From NCBI RefSeq assembly GCF_001553955.1, contig NZ_CP014234.1:2170001-2234000 (forward strand): a stretch of DNA of 64,000 nt, written 5' to 3'. Position 1 is the stretch's first letter. Each line of letters begins with the position of its first letter. Below are positions 30,083 to 39,366 of this stretch, one piece after another. The translations under genes and the position numbers were made by a program. The notes under the pieces were generated by a model. That model saw nothing but the letters and a program-made list of their open reading frames with translations, was not told the origin of the DNA and ran no database searches. The stretch comes from Moraxella osloensis. GTDB lineage: Bacteria; Pseudomonadota; Gammaproteobacteria; Pseudomonadales; Moraxellaceae.

Positions 30083-30934
30083 TTAGATTGAATGATAAAA
30101 CGGTTTATCCCCATTAATAGTGGCACGGTGCATGACACGATGTACGGTATCGCCATAATCATGGGTCGCATAGTGCTGCGTGGCGCGATTATCCCAAAAC
30201 GCAATGTCATCATTTTGCCAGTGCCATCTTACCGTAAACTCAGGTTTGCTAATATGTTGGAATAAAAAATTGAGTACCGCTTTACTTTCTGAGTCGGACA
30301 ATTCATTTATCTTTGTGGTAAAGCCTTCATTCACAAAAATCAATTTTTTACCAGTGACAGGGTGAGTGCGAATGACAGGATGCACCACAGGCGGATTGTC
30401 AACTTGCGCTTGTTGCCACTGGGCAAAGCCCTCGGGGGTATTGCCAAATCGCTCTTGCGGGAAGGATTGAATAATATTGTGCGTTGCCGTCAACCCTGCC
30501 AAAAAAGCGCGAAACGCAGGCGATAAATTATCATACGCCGCATAGCTGCTTGACCACAGCGTATCACCACCAAAGCTTGGGACTTGTTTGGCTGCCAAAA
30601 TACTGCCAAGCGGTGGCGTTTCGCTAAAAGTCACATCGGTATGCCAAATGGCATTGTCTCGCAAATCGGTTTTATGATTATCAAGCAGTACAATCTCTGG
30701 CTGGTTATCGGCTTGAGGGAAAATCGGGTGAATATGCAGTGAGCCAAATTGACGCGCAAAATCCGCTTGTTGTTTTGGGGTAATTGCCTGTTGACGAAAG
30801 AATAAGACTTGATGCGTCAATAATGCTTGTTCAATTTCGTGTTGTTGAGCGTCTACCAAAGGTTTGCTAAAGTCGACACCTGTCACCACCGCGCCAATAT
30901 TTGGGGTAATTTTTTCGATTGTTAATGTGGTCAT
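30083..30934 (-). CDS. tauD: Taurine dioxygenase
   Basis: Fe(II)/2-oxoglutarate-dependent dioxygenase (283 residues) that oxidises taurine to sulphite and aminoacetaldehyde. The iron ligands are seen in WHTDVTF (H-x-D) and the distal His in DNRATQHYA; the 2-oxoglutarate-binding Arg follows in VMHRATI. The start MTTLTIEKITP is chosen because GGAG lies 6 bases upstream of that ATG; an in-frame TTG four codons earlier overlaps the ribosome-binding site. Last gene of the tauABCD transcript. A related sulphonate/alkylsulphate enzyme cannot be excluded, but TauABC-like neighbours support taurine. Confidence 0.93.
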   Translation of the reverse strand: MTTLTIEKITPNIGAVVTGVDFSKPLVDAQQHEIEQALLTHQVLFFRQQAITPKQQADFARQFGSLHIHPIFPQADNQPEIVLLDNHKTDLRDNAIWHTDVTFSETPPLGSILAAKQVPSFGGDTLWSSSYAAYDNLSPAFRAFLAGLTATHNIIQSFPQERFGNTPEGFAQWQQAQVDNPPVVHPVIRTHPVTGKKLIFVNEGFTTKINELSDSESKAVLNFLFQHISKPEFTVRWHWQNDDIAFWDNRATQHYATHDYGDTVHRVMHRATINGDKPFYHSI

Positions 30935-30976
30935 GATGATCTCCAAATTGTTCAGTTATCAGTTGTTACAGCTGTT

Positions 30977-31882
30977 TTAATATTTGCCGTACCAAGGGGC
31001 AAGGTTGGCTTGTAATTTTCTTAATAAAATTTCTAAAATAAACGCAATCACCGCAATAATTATAATCCCTAGAATGACAATATCCGTCGATAGAAACTGC
31101 GCGGCCGACTGAATCATAAAGCCTAATCCTTTAGTTGCTGCTACCAATTCAGCTGCCACCAAAGTCGACCAACCCACACCCAACCCAATACGAATACCTG
31201 TTAGGATATGCGGTAAAGCCGATGGTAATGTCACATGCCAAAGTAATTGCGATGGGGTCGCACCGAGCGATAGGGCAGCAAATTGGCGGCTTTTATTAAC
31301 CGTTAAAATACCCTGCAACGTTGAGATAATAATCGGCGCTAAAATCGATAAAAAGATAAGCGTGATTTTGGTCAGCTCACCAATCCCTAACCAAATCACC
31401 AATAATGGCAAATAAGCGAGCGGGGGAATCGGGCGATAAAACTCGAGTAACGGGTCAAAAATAGCCTGAACTGTGCGATTGGTTCCCATCCAAATTGCGA
31501 TAGGCACACCTACAACCACTGCCAAAACCAAGGCAATAAATACCCGTCCTAGGCTGGCAAAGGTATGCTGTATCAAGGTTGCCGACATATAGCCTTCCGT
31601 GGAGACTTTGACAAACTGTTGCCACACACTGGTAGGGTTTGGTAAAAATAAACTTGGCACCAGTCCTGTCGCAGTCACCGCCCACCAAATTGTTAACGCA
31701 GTAACCACACTGATAAAGCCCCAGACCACCCCATGATGTTGGGACACAAAAGATGAGGCACGGGTGGGGGGTGTTGTCATGGTAGTCTCAATAACGGCTG
31801 CAGTTGGCACTGATTGATGGTCGATTGGTTTATCAGCGGCGCGTGTTGCGGTATCAATCTTAGAAATTGTTTGGCTCGTCAT
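30977..31882 (-). CDS. tauC: Taurine ABC transporter permease
   Basis: Inner-membrane permease (301 residues) of the SsuC/TauC family with about six helices and the EAA loop (AALSLGATPSQLLWHVTLPS). An N-terminal extension of about 45 mostly polar residues (Thr/Ala/Ser-rich) precedes the first membrane helix and is longer than in E. coli TauC. AGGAATTAGGT precedes the ATG. It lies between tauB and tauD with gaps of about 50 bases. Confidence 0.93.
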   Translation of the reverse strand: MTSQTISKIDTATRAADKPIDHQSVPTAAVIETTMTTPPTRASSFVSQHHGVVWGFISVVTALTIWWAVTATGLVPSLFLPNPTSVWQQFVKVSTEGYMSATLIQHTFASLGRVFIALVLAVVVGVPIAIWMGTNRTVQAIFDPLLEFYRPIPPLAYLPLLVIWLGIGELTKITLIFLSILAPIIISTLQGILTVNKSRQFAALSLGATPSQLLWHVTLPSALPHILTGIRIGLGVGWSTLVAAELVAATKGLGFMIQSAAQFLSTDIVILGIIIIAVIAFILEILLRKLQANLAPWYGKY

Positions 31883-31934
31883 GACCTAATTCCTGTTAAA
31901 TTATTATGATGAATTGGCGCAGTTTTAGCAGCTG

Positions 31935-32714
31935 TCAAATACGACCCGCCACAATTTGCTGAAATAACTGTTCTCGCCATTCAATAAACTCACGGTCAGA
32001 TTTTATGGATCGGGTGCTTTGTCCTTGGGCAAAGCGTTGGCTAAAAGTCGGCTGGTAATGGTGCAAAATTTTTCCTTGACCCATCACCACCAAGTCGGTT
32101 GCCAAAAATAACGCTTCTTCAATATCATGCGAAATCAACAATATTTGTCGTTTGCTTTGTTGCCAAATATTGAGCAGTAGCTCTTGCATGGATTCGCGCA
32201 TAAAAGCATCAAGGGCAGCAAACGGCTCATCTAGTAACAACATTTTGGCTTTTGATGCCAATACGCGAGCGATGCCCACACGTTGTTGCATCCCGCCTGA
32301 TAATTCCCAAATCGATTTGTCCGCAGCATGTTCTAGTCCTACCCACTGCAAAATTTGCTCGGTTTGTTTGGCTTGGGTTTTGGCATCGACCCCTGCTAAT
32401 TTGCCAGCAAAACTGACGTTATCAGCGACATTGAGCCAAGGGAATAACGCATGGTTTTGAAATACCACCGCTCTATCCACACTGGGTTTGGTAATGGCTT
32501 GACCGTCTAGGCTTAACGCGCCTTGGGTCACAGGAATAAAGCCTGCAATGCTGTTGAGCAAAGTGCTTTTACCGCAGCCTGATGCGCCAAGCACCACACA
32601 AAAACTTTGCGCTGCCAATGATAAATTCACCTTATCAAGTGCCAAGGTGGGATGGCTATTGGACTGGGTAGTTGGATACTGTACGCTTAAATTTTCAATC
32701 ACTAATCCGCTCAT
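31935..32714 (-). CDS. tauB: Taurine ABC transporter ATP-binding protein
   Basis: ATPase (259 residues) of the taurine importer with Walker A GASGCGKST, signature LSGGMQQRVGIARVLA, Walker B MLLLDEPFAALD and the switch His in LLISHDIEEAL. It follows tauA by 29 bases. Confidence 0.94.
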   Translation of the reverse strand: MSGLVIENLSVQYPTTQSNSHPTLALDKVNLSLAAQSFCVVLGASGCGKSTLLNSIAGFIPVTQGALSLDGQAITKPSVDRAVVFQNHALFPWLNVADNVSFAGKLAGVDAKTQAKQTEQILQWVGLEHAADKSIWELSGGMQQRVGIARVLASKAKMLLLDEPFAALDAFMRESMQELLLNIWQQSKRQILLISHDIEEALFLATDLVVMGQGKILHHYQPTFSQRFAQGQSTRSIKSDREFIEWREQLFQQIVAGRI

Positions 32715-32743
32715 GCTATCTCATTCCTTATTAAGCCTTGCTA

Positions 32744-33823
32744 TTACTTGCTATCCAAATATTGATTGGTGACAAAATCTGAATAATCAGCTAATACAGT
32801 ATCCACCTTGCCTTGTGACTTAAGAAATTCAGCCGTTTTGCGGATGTTGTCAGCAAATGGTTTTTGTAGCAAAGTCTGCTGTTCACTGACGGGTAGATAA
32901 CGATTGCCTGCCAGTAGGGTGCTGATATCGCTCGGTGTTGAACCGGTAATTTGCGCAATTTTTTGCACGTTGCTAGCATTACCAATGAATGCTTTAGGGT
33001 CTTGGCTATATTTACCGGTGGCATCGGTGCTGATTTTGACGAACTGTTTTAAGAAGTCAGGATTTTTTTGGGCAAAATCTTTACGTGCCACCCATAAGTC
33101 ATAGGTCGGACTACCCCAGCTAGCCACTTCTTTTGAAGTCGTCAAAACATGCCCAGTGGCTTTGACTTTACTTAAAACAGGCTCCCAAACATACGTGGCA
33201 TCAATATCTCCTCGCTCCCAAGCCGCATTGATTTCCGGTGGACGAAGGTTAATAATGGTGACTTTGTTTGGGTCAATGTTCCAATGCTTCAGCGCGGCAA
33301 GTAAGCTGTAATGGGTGGTAGAAACATAGGGCACGGCAATTTTTTTACCGATTAAATCTTGCGGTGTTTTGATATTACTAGCATTTCTGACGACCAAGCT
33401 TTCTGCTTCACCGATTTCACTGGTCACCAAAAAAACTTGAAGCGGTACGCCTTTGGTGGCAGCGGCTGCCAGTGGACTTGAGCCGATATTGCCAATATCA
33501 ATGCTGCCGGCACTGATGGCAGCAACGACGTCTGCACCGGTATCAAACTTTCGCCAATTGATATCACGCTGCGTGGTTTGTTCATAGGTTTTGTCGGCTT
33601 GAGCAAGTTTGGCTGGGTCAACCCCCGTTTGATAAGCAATGGTAACGGCTTGCTTGCTATCTGCGGTTGATGTGTTGCCTGCTGCGGATGCGCTGGTGGG
33701 CGTTGCTTGGTTTTGCGACTGTGTTTGTGACTGCGAATTTGATTGAGAATAAACATAGCCCGCGCCAATCGCTACAATCCCTGCGGTCAATCCTGCGGCG
33801 AATAATTTATTTTGCTTAGTCAT
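32744..33823 (-). CDS. tauA: Taurine ABC transporter substrate-binding protein
   Basis: Periplasmic binding protein (359 residues) of the nitrate/sulphonate/taurine family. It has an N-terminal hydrophobic segment (about 7-25) and then an unusual Gln/Ser/Asn/Thr-rich stretch (about 26-60) before the binding fold starting VTIAYQTGVDPAKLAQAD. The INWRKFDTGADVVAAI and DIGNIGSSPLAAAA segments are typical of TauA. GAGG precedes the ATG. First gene of the operon; no regulator such as Cbl/CysB is encoded next to it. Confidence 0.94.
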   Translation of the reverse strand: MTKQNKLFAAGLTAGIVAIGAGYVYSQSNSQSQTQSQNQATPTSASAAGNTSTADSKQAVTIAYQTGVDPAKLAQADKTYEQTTQRDINWRKFDTGADVVAAISAGSIDIGNIGSSPLAAAATKGVPLQVFLVTSEIGEAESLVVRNASNIKTPQDLIGKKIAVPYVSTTHYSLLAALKHWNIDPNKVTIINLRPPEINAAWERGDIDATYVWEPVLSKVKATGHVLTTSKEVASWGSPTYDLWVARKDFAQKNPDFLKQFVKISTDATGKYSQDPKAFIGNASNVQKIAQITGSTPSDISTLLAGNRYLPVSEQQTLLQKPFADNIRKTAEFLKSQGKVDTVLADYSDFVTNQYLDSK

Positions 33824-34051
33824 TTTTACCTCTTAATTCATCATAGATATTCTTTATGTGAATTATTATGTAAAAACCTGTATATTCTGTAAAATAATAT
33901 TAAAAATATTGTATTTTCTAAAATGGAATAATACTGTGCGTTTGCCAATCGCCCTATAACTAAGCTAACCAGAAATAAGCTGACCATTCGTATGTAAAAT
34001 TCGCTACAATATTGCCTTTGATAGTTAATACACTAAAAATCGGGCAATACC

Positions 34052-35566
34052 ATGACAACCAATCTCTCTCAACTGTCACCCACTGCTGTTTGGCAATGGT
34101 TTGATCAAATTTGTGCTATTCCACATCCTACTTTTCATGAACACGCATTGGGTGACTTTATTGTTCAAGCAGTACAAACCCGCGGACAGCCATACGGGTT
34201 AACGGTCAAAAAAGATGAAAAAGGCAATATTTTTATCTATAAACCAGCAAGCGTACAGCTTGATAGCAAGATGGCAAACCATCCTGCGGTGGCTATCCAA
34301 GCGCATTTTGACATGGTGGCACAAAAAGGGGAAACCACCAACCATGATTTCATCACTGACCCTATCAAACCGGTGATTAAAGATGATTGGGTCTGGGCAA
34401 GCGATACGACGCTTGGGGCAGATAATGGTATTGGGCTTGCTATGGCATTGGCGGTGGCGTTTAGTGATGATATTGTCCATCCACCACTTGAATTGATTTT
34501 GACTTGTGAAGAAGAAATCGGCATGGGCGGCGTCCAAGCCATTCACCCTGAGTGGCTGACCGCACCTGCGATGATTAACCTTGACTCGGAAGATGAAGGT
34601 GAACTGTTTATTGGCTGTGCTGGCGGGCGTGATGCCACATTCCAGTTAACTTGTCCGCTTATTACCGTAACCGAGGATGTCACGCCGATGGTAATTAAGG
34701 TGAGCGGGCTACAAGGTGGGCACTCTGGTATTGATATTCATAAAGGCTTAGCCAATGCTAACTTATTACTGGCGCGCGTGCTGGCAAGCCTTTTTGGCTC
34801 ATCGCCTTTTTATCTACAACACTGGACAGGTGGGGTACTGCGAAATGTGATTACGCGCGAAGCCTCTGCGGCGGTGTTGGGTGATTTTGAGCGTATCAGC
34901 CAGTTGCTTCCCACTATCTTGCAAACGCTACAAGCTGAATATAAAATCACGGAACCCAACCTCACCGTCACTGTTGAAAAACTAGTAGCGACGGACGCGT
35001 TGTCACTGGCATCTACCGACCTGTCCGCTCTTAGTATAGCCGACAGTCAGCGTGTGCTTAACTTGCTGCGTAGCCTACCCAATGGCGTAATACGGATGAG
35101 CGATAGTTTTGCCGGCGTGGTAGATACATCAATTAGCACGGGTGTGGTAAAGCTTGAACAAACTCACGACAATAATCACACCGCCACCCTTGAGATACGT
35201 TGTCTGATGCGATCTTTGGGTGAAACCCCAAAAGATGACATTGCCCAGCGGCTACAAGCTTTAGCAGATTTGGCAGGGGCAGCGCTAGAGTTAAGCGATG
35301 ATTATCCAGGCTGGCAACCTGACCCAGATTCTAAGCTATTGGCAGTGGCAAAATCTGTGATGGCGAGCCATTTTGCAGGCGAGCCAAAACTGCAGGTGAT
35401 TCATGCCGGTCTTGAATGCGGCATATTTAAGGGTAAAGCGCCAAACATGGACATGATTTCTTTTGGTCCAAATATCCGTGCGGCGCACTCACCCAAAGAA
35501 CGCGTAGAAATCGCCAGCGTGGCAAAAACTTGGCAGGTGTTATTAGACTTATTAAAAGTTTTGTAA
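34052..35566 (+). CDS. pepD: Cytosol nonspecific dipeptidase (aminoacyl-histidine dipeptidase)
   Basis: M20 zinc metallopeptidase (504 residues) that cleaves Xaa-His and other dipeptides. Metal and catalytic residues are visible in QAHFDMVAQKG, TTLGADNGIGLAMAL and LTCEEEIGMGGVQ; the lid/dimerisation domain occupies the middle (about 210-390), and the last ligand His is near IRAAHSPKERVEI. It is convergent with a peptide transporter gene, which suggests, but does not prove, joint peptide use. Confidence 0.96.
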   Translation: MTTNLSQLSPTAVWQWFDQICAIPHPTFHEHALGDFIVQAVQTRGQPYGLTVKKDEKGNIFIYKPASVQLDSKMANHPAVAIQAHFDMVAQKGETTNHDFITDPIKPVIKDDWVWASDTTLGADNGIGLAMALAVAFSDDIVHPPLELILTCEEEIGMGGVQAIHPEWLTAPAMINLDSEDEGELFIGCAGGRDATFQLTCPLITVTEDVTPMVIKVSGLQGGHSGIDIHKGLANANLLLARVLASLFGSSPFYLQHWTGGVLRNVITREASAAVLGDFERISQLLPTILQTLQAEYKITEPNLTVTVEKLVATDALSLASTDLSALSIADSQRVLNLLRSLPNGVIRMSDSFAGVVDTSISTGVVKLEQTHDNNHTATLEIRCLMRSLGETPKDDIAQRLQALADLAGAALELSDDYPGWQPDPDSKLLAVAKSVMASHFAGEPKLQVIHAGLECGIFKGKAPNMDMISFGPNIRAAHSPKERVEIASVAKTWQVLLDLLKVL

Positions 35567-35621
35567 TTGCTAATGATTGCTCATGCTGCTATCACAGTTG
35601 TGAAAAAATGTCGTTGCTAAG

Positions 35622-35659
35622 GTTTTAAATCTAGGATTTTAAATCTAGGGTTTTGAGCC
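35622..35659. repeat. 14-bp tandem duplication
   Basis: RTTTTAAATCTAGG occurs twice in tandem followed by a partial third copy, in the spacer after pepD. Confidence 0.9.
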
Positions 35660-35684
35660 TATTTTCTCAAACCGCGATACATAA

Positions 35685-35719
35685 AAAACCCTTGAAAAAA
35701 CTGATTTTCAAGGGTTTAC
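35685..35719. terminator. Bidirectional terminator between pepD and the OPT gene
   Basis: AAACCCTTGAAAA and TTTTCAAGGGTTT pair around AACTGA. Part of the right arm (ACTGATTTTCAAGG) is duplicated directly downstream at 35718-35731, so two hairpin registers are possible. Confidence 0.85.
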
Positions 35720-35761
35720 TGATTTTCAAGGATGTATAGAGATATTGGGTTTTAATGCTTG

Positions 35762-37813
35762 TTATGCCGATGTTTTGGCACTGCTCAACACGCGTCTTGC
35801 TAGTATCACGATAGCCAATATAAATGCCAATAACCCTAGCCATTGGGCAATATTGTCCCAATTAGCAAGTTTAAGCGCCAGCGGTGCATCTGAGCCGCCC
35901 GTCGTGACTGACGCAGCGATAATAAACGCCATAATAACGCCAATCAAGCTTTCGCCCACAATTAACCCTGCAGCAAATAACGTACCTTTGCGCTCTGCAA
36001 GCTTTAAGTTGCGCTCACGTTGCGCCGCTGCACTGTTTTTGGTGATATGGTTTTTAATCCACCATGCCAACACCGAGCCTATAAAAATCGGCATATTAAT
36101 GGTAGGTGGCAAATAAATGCCCATACCCACTGCCAATACTGGCAAGCTGTATTTACCCGCTGAAGTTTTGCGTAATAAGGTATCAGCGACAATCAGTACC
36201 GCACCAATCAGCACACCGATAAGGATAAAGTCCCAGTTCAAATTATGCGCGAAAATCCCTTTGGCAATCGTGGTCATCAAGGTTGCTTGCGGTGCGCCCA
36301 AGGCTTGCGAGGCATCCATATCAGGGCGAGGCAATGCCCCAGTAAAGCCGTAAGCTTTGTACAGTAGTTCTAAAATAGGGGAGATTACCAATGCACCTAC
36401 CACGACACCAATCATTAAGGCAATTTGCTGACGCCAAGGTGTGGCTTTTACCAAGTAACCCGTTTTTAAGTCTTGCAAATTATCATTTGAAATCGTCGCC
36501 ACACATAATACCGCTGAACCACAGAACAACGCCAACGCGGTGACAAATTTGCCATCACCCGTGGTTAACAATTGCGGATAGGCATTACCAACGAGCAATA
36601 AAATGAGCGAAATCACCACAATTGAGATAATACCAATACCTGAAATTGGGCTAGACGACGATCCAACCAAGCCCGCCATATAACCACACGCTGCCGCTAC
36701 CAAGAAACCAATGATAAAGGTGACCGCGGTACAAACCAACACCAGCAACCATGCCAAACCCGCTGGCAAGCTTGCATCCGCCACAAACTGATAGAAACTA
36801 ACCGCCAATAACAACGTCATTACCACCGTCCAGCCGATCATAACCTTGGGCGATAAATCCTGCTCCATACGACTGAGGTTTGATGAATTGCCACCTTTGA
36901 GCGCCTGCATGGAAATTTTTAATCCCTCAATCATTGGCTTCATGAGCGTCAGTAGCGTCCAAATTGCGGCAACACCAATGGTACCTGCACCAATAAAACG
37001 GACGTTTTCCTTCCAGATTTTCATGGCAAATGCCGACATTTCTACGTCACTGGGCTGAGGCGTCATGCTCGTCAATATCGGCACCGCTGCACCCCAAGCA
37101 ATAATGATACCCAGCAAAATAGCAATACCGCCCGCTACACCAACTAGATAGCCTGCGCCAAGTAGCGCCAAGGAAAACCCCATGGGTAATTGGGTAATCG
37201 CCGAGCCTGCTTTAAACCAGTAGCCTGCCGAATCTGCCAATACCCTAAGTCCACCGGTCAAAAACGCTACAATGCCTGATAACGCGCCACCAATCACAAT
37301 ATCCTTGGCGCCTGTTGAGGCATCTGACTGAGCGGGGGTATCATCTGATGTATCCTGTTCGCCTGCCCGCAAAATTTCAGCAGCGGCAACGCCTTCAGGG
37401 TACGGCAAATCACTGTTTACCACCATCGCATAGCGAAGTGGAATAGTAAAAATCACCCCCAAGATACCGCCAGCGATACATAAAATAGTGGTTTGCCAAA
37501 ATGGAAACCCTGTCCAGTAACCGAGCATTAATAACGCTGGCAACACAAAGATAATGGACGATAAAGTACCTGCCGCAGAAGCTTGGGTTTGTACAATATT
37601 ATTTTCAAGAATATTGCTATCTTTGGCAAATTTTAAAACTGCCATTGATATCACCGCCGCCGGAATGGACGAGGCAAACGTTAAACCGACTTTAAGTCCA
37701 AGATATACATTGGACGCGGTAAAGATAACAGTGATTAATGCCCCAAGAATAATGCCCCTTAGCGTCAATTCTTTGTGATTGGCATACATATCACCGATAG
37801 GCTGAACTTGCAT
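35762..37813 (-). CDS. OPT family oligopeptide transporter
   Basis: A 683-residue inner-membrane protein with about 14-16 helices. The N-terminus (KELTLRGIILGALITVIFTA followed by SNVYLGLKVGLTFASSIPAA) is the hallmark of the OPT superfamily (prokaryotic OPT/YPQ-type), proton-coupled importers of oligopeptides or metal chelates. I chose the ATG giving MQVQPIGDMY because GGAGA lies 7 bases upstream; an in-frame TTG eight codons earlier is less likely. Substrate not deducible; convergence with pepD suggests peptides. Confidence 0.92.
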   Translation of the reverse strand: MQVQPIGDMYANHKELTLRGIILGALITVIFTASNVYLGLKVGLTFASSIPAAVISMAVLKFAKDSNILENNIVQTQASAAGTLSSIIFVLPALLMLGYWTGFPFWQTTILCIAGGILGVIFTIPLRYAMVVNSDLPYPEGVAAAEILRAGEQDTSDDTPAQSDASTGAKDIVIGGALSGIVAFLTGGLRVLADSAGYWFKAGSAITQLPMGFSLALLGAGYLVGVAGGIAILLGIIIAWGAAVPILTSMTPQPSDVEMSAFAMKIWKENVRFIGAGTIGVAAIWTLLTLMKPMIEGLKISMQALKGGNSSNLSRMEQDLSPKVMIGWTVVMTLLLAVSFYQFVADASLPAGLAWLLVLVCTAVTFIIGFLVAAACGYMAGLVGSSSSPISGIGIISIVVISLILLLVGNAYPQLLTTGDGKFVTALALFCGSAVLCVATISNDNLQDLKTGYLVKATPWRQQIALMIGVVVGALVISPILELLYKAYGFTGALPRPDMDASQALGAPQATLMTTIAKGIFAHNLNWDFILIGVLIGAVLIVADTLLRKTSAGKYSLPVLAVGMGIYLPPTINMPIFIGSVLAWWIKNHITKNSAAAQRERNLKLAERKGTLFAAGLIVGESLIGVIMAFIIAASVTTGGSDAPLALKLANWDNIAQWLGLLAFILAIVILARRVLSSAKTSA

Positions 37814-38256
37814 GGGCAAATCTCCATGTAAAAGCAAAAGTTGATGGTGAGTAAAAAAAATCTTATGGATTATACTGCGTTTTATGGCTAAAACAATAAC
37901 TTTTATCTAGCACCCTCACCCTCGAAACATCGAAACCCTACGGGTCTGAATATGGCTATCATTGTGCAGCAAACGTTGTTTGGCAAAGCACGCCAATAAT
38001 AGTTGCGCCTCATGCATATAGATATAAGATATCTATGTGATTAGTAAAATAATAAGTCTTACCTACTAAGCAAAGAAAAATTAAGTAAAGTAAAGACAAG
38101 TAGTCAAGCATATCCTGCAGTGGCAGCCAGGGTTTATTTAGCAAGATAGATTAAAATTTCGCATCATCTACTATATAATTCTTGCTACACACTCAGCATG
38201 TTATATCTCAATGACAATCGATTAAAGTTGTATGAAGATTTGCTAATGGAAATTGA
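37814..38256. other. 443-base spacer between the OPT gene and the ATP-grasp operon
   Basis: No supported gene. It contains divergent upstream regions, a near-perfect palindrome (38015-38039) and a TATAAT box at 38174-38179 pointing to the ATP-grasp gene, though with a poor -35 region. A short open stretch around 37951 (MAIIVQQTLFGKARQ) is too short to call. Confidence 0.6.
38015..38039. promoter_or_regulatory. Near-perfect palindrome, candidate operator
   Basis: CATATAGATAT and ATATCTATGTG are reverse complements at 10 of 11 positions around a 3-base centre. It lies about 220 bases before the ATP-grasp gene and about 200 bases before the OPT gene on the other strand. It has no T tail, so an operator is more likely than a terminator. 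Confidence 0.45.
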
Positions 38257-39339
38257 ATGATTTTAAACCCCAGTAATACCCCGTTTTCAATTTGGTTGGC
38301 AGAAGGGCAGTCAAGCCAGCGTGAGATGCTACGTGCCATGCAAGCCATGAAATGCCAATATAACTTACCGATGACCATCGTGGCATCCCATCGACAACCA
38401 CGACCAGAAATCTTAAACTGTGCCGACATAGCGTACCAAGAGCCATCCGAGCCAAGTGAGCGGGTTGGGTTTGTACTTGAACAGGCCAAAAAGCACAATA
38501 GTAAAGTGGTGCTCACAGGGCGCAATAGCCAAGATTACGAAGCCAGACGTCAAGACTTCAAAGCAGCCGGTATTCGGTTATTGACAGGCGCAACTGACAC
38601 AGCCACGCTTGAATTAATGGATGATAAAGCCGCTTTTACAGCTTTTTGCCAGCAACATGACATCCCTGTGGCAAGTGGCTGGCAGTTTGCTAATACAGAT
38701 GAATTAATGGCACTGCTAGCCTTGCATGGTGGGCAGCCGTTATGTGTAAAACCCGTTAAAGGCATATTTGCGCAAGGGTTTTGGCGACTCGATACCGCAG
38801 CGGTTGAGGCGTGGGATAGTTTTGAGCATTTATATTTCACCGATGCTAAAAAAATTCATCTTGCACAATTTTTACACGCCTATAACCATAGCCAAATGGT
38901 AACTGACAAACCCATTGCCATGCTATTGATGCCATATTTAGCAGGCAAAGAATATTCGATTGATGTGGTATGTGAGACAGGGGAAGTGTTAGCCGCAGTG
39001 ACGCGCTATAAAGAAGGCAGTGAGCAGCATGTGGGCTATGACGAAGCAGTGATGGAACTTGTCAAGCGTCTGGTGGCAGCCCTAAAAGCCGATGGTATTG
39101 TGAGCATCCAAACCAAAGCTGATGAAAATGGGACGCACAAGGTACTGGAAATCAATAGCCGCCCGTCAGGTGGGATTGGTTATACCGATCACGCCTTTGA
39201 CAACGGTACGATGAATTTAACCCAATTAGCTTTTGCCTATTGGTCAGGCTGTATTACCAAACCGCAGTTGGCAGCGGTACGTGATACTATCACGCCTTGC
39301 ATCGTGCGTCCGCTGATGACCAGTGTCAAAATCGGCTAA
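38257..39339 (+). CDS. ATP-grasp domain ligase, Ter-associated biosynthetic operon
   Basis: A 360-residue cytosolic ATP-grasp protein. It has an N-terminal Rossmann-like preATP-grasp domain (about 1-115), the ATP-binding Lys in LCVKPVKGIFAQGFWRL (about 162-178) and the metal-binding VLEINSRPSGGIGYTD (296-311) in the catalytic lobe. ATP-grasp enzymes form amide or thioester bonds through acylphosphates. Together with the next four genes it matches the ATP-grasp/PRTase/HAD/CitE module known from tellurite-resistance islands, where a nucleoside-like metabolite has been proposed as product (family knowledge). Real substrate unknown. The next gene starts 27 bases later. Confidence 0.85.
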   Translation: MILNPSNTPFSIWLAEGQSSQREMLRAMQAMKCQYNLPMTIVASHRQPRPEILNCADIAYQEPSEPSERVGFVLEQAKKHNSKVVLTGRNSQDYEARRQDFKAAGIRLLTGATDTATLELMDDKAAFTAFCQQHDIPVASGWQFANTDELMALLALHGGQPLCVKPVKGIFAQGFWRLDTAAVEAWDSFEHLYFTDAKKIHLAQFLHAYNHSQMVTDKPIAMLLMPYLAGKEYSIDVVCETGEVLAAVTRYKEGSEQHVGYDEAVMELVKRLVAALKADGIVSIQTKADENGTHKVLEINSRPSGGIGYTDHAFDNGTMNLTQLAFAYWSGCITKPQLAAVRDTITPCIVRPLMTSVKIG

Positions 39340-39366
39340 CGCAAAAGTAACAGGATAATAGACGCC

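Noticed and set aside
30062-30089. AT-rich hairpin after tauD as terminator
   Set aside because: The stem is bulged, AT-only and overlaps the tauD stop, with a poor T tail.
30935-30946. TTG start extending TauD by four residues
   Set aside because: The codons coincide with the ribosome-binding site of the ATG start.
37940-38000. Short plus-strand peptide MAIIVQQTLFGKARQ
   Set aside because: Only 15 codons, no ribosome-binding site; could be a gene remnant but nothing supports it.
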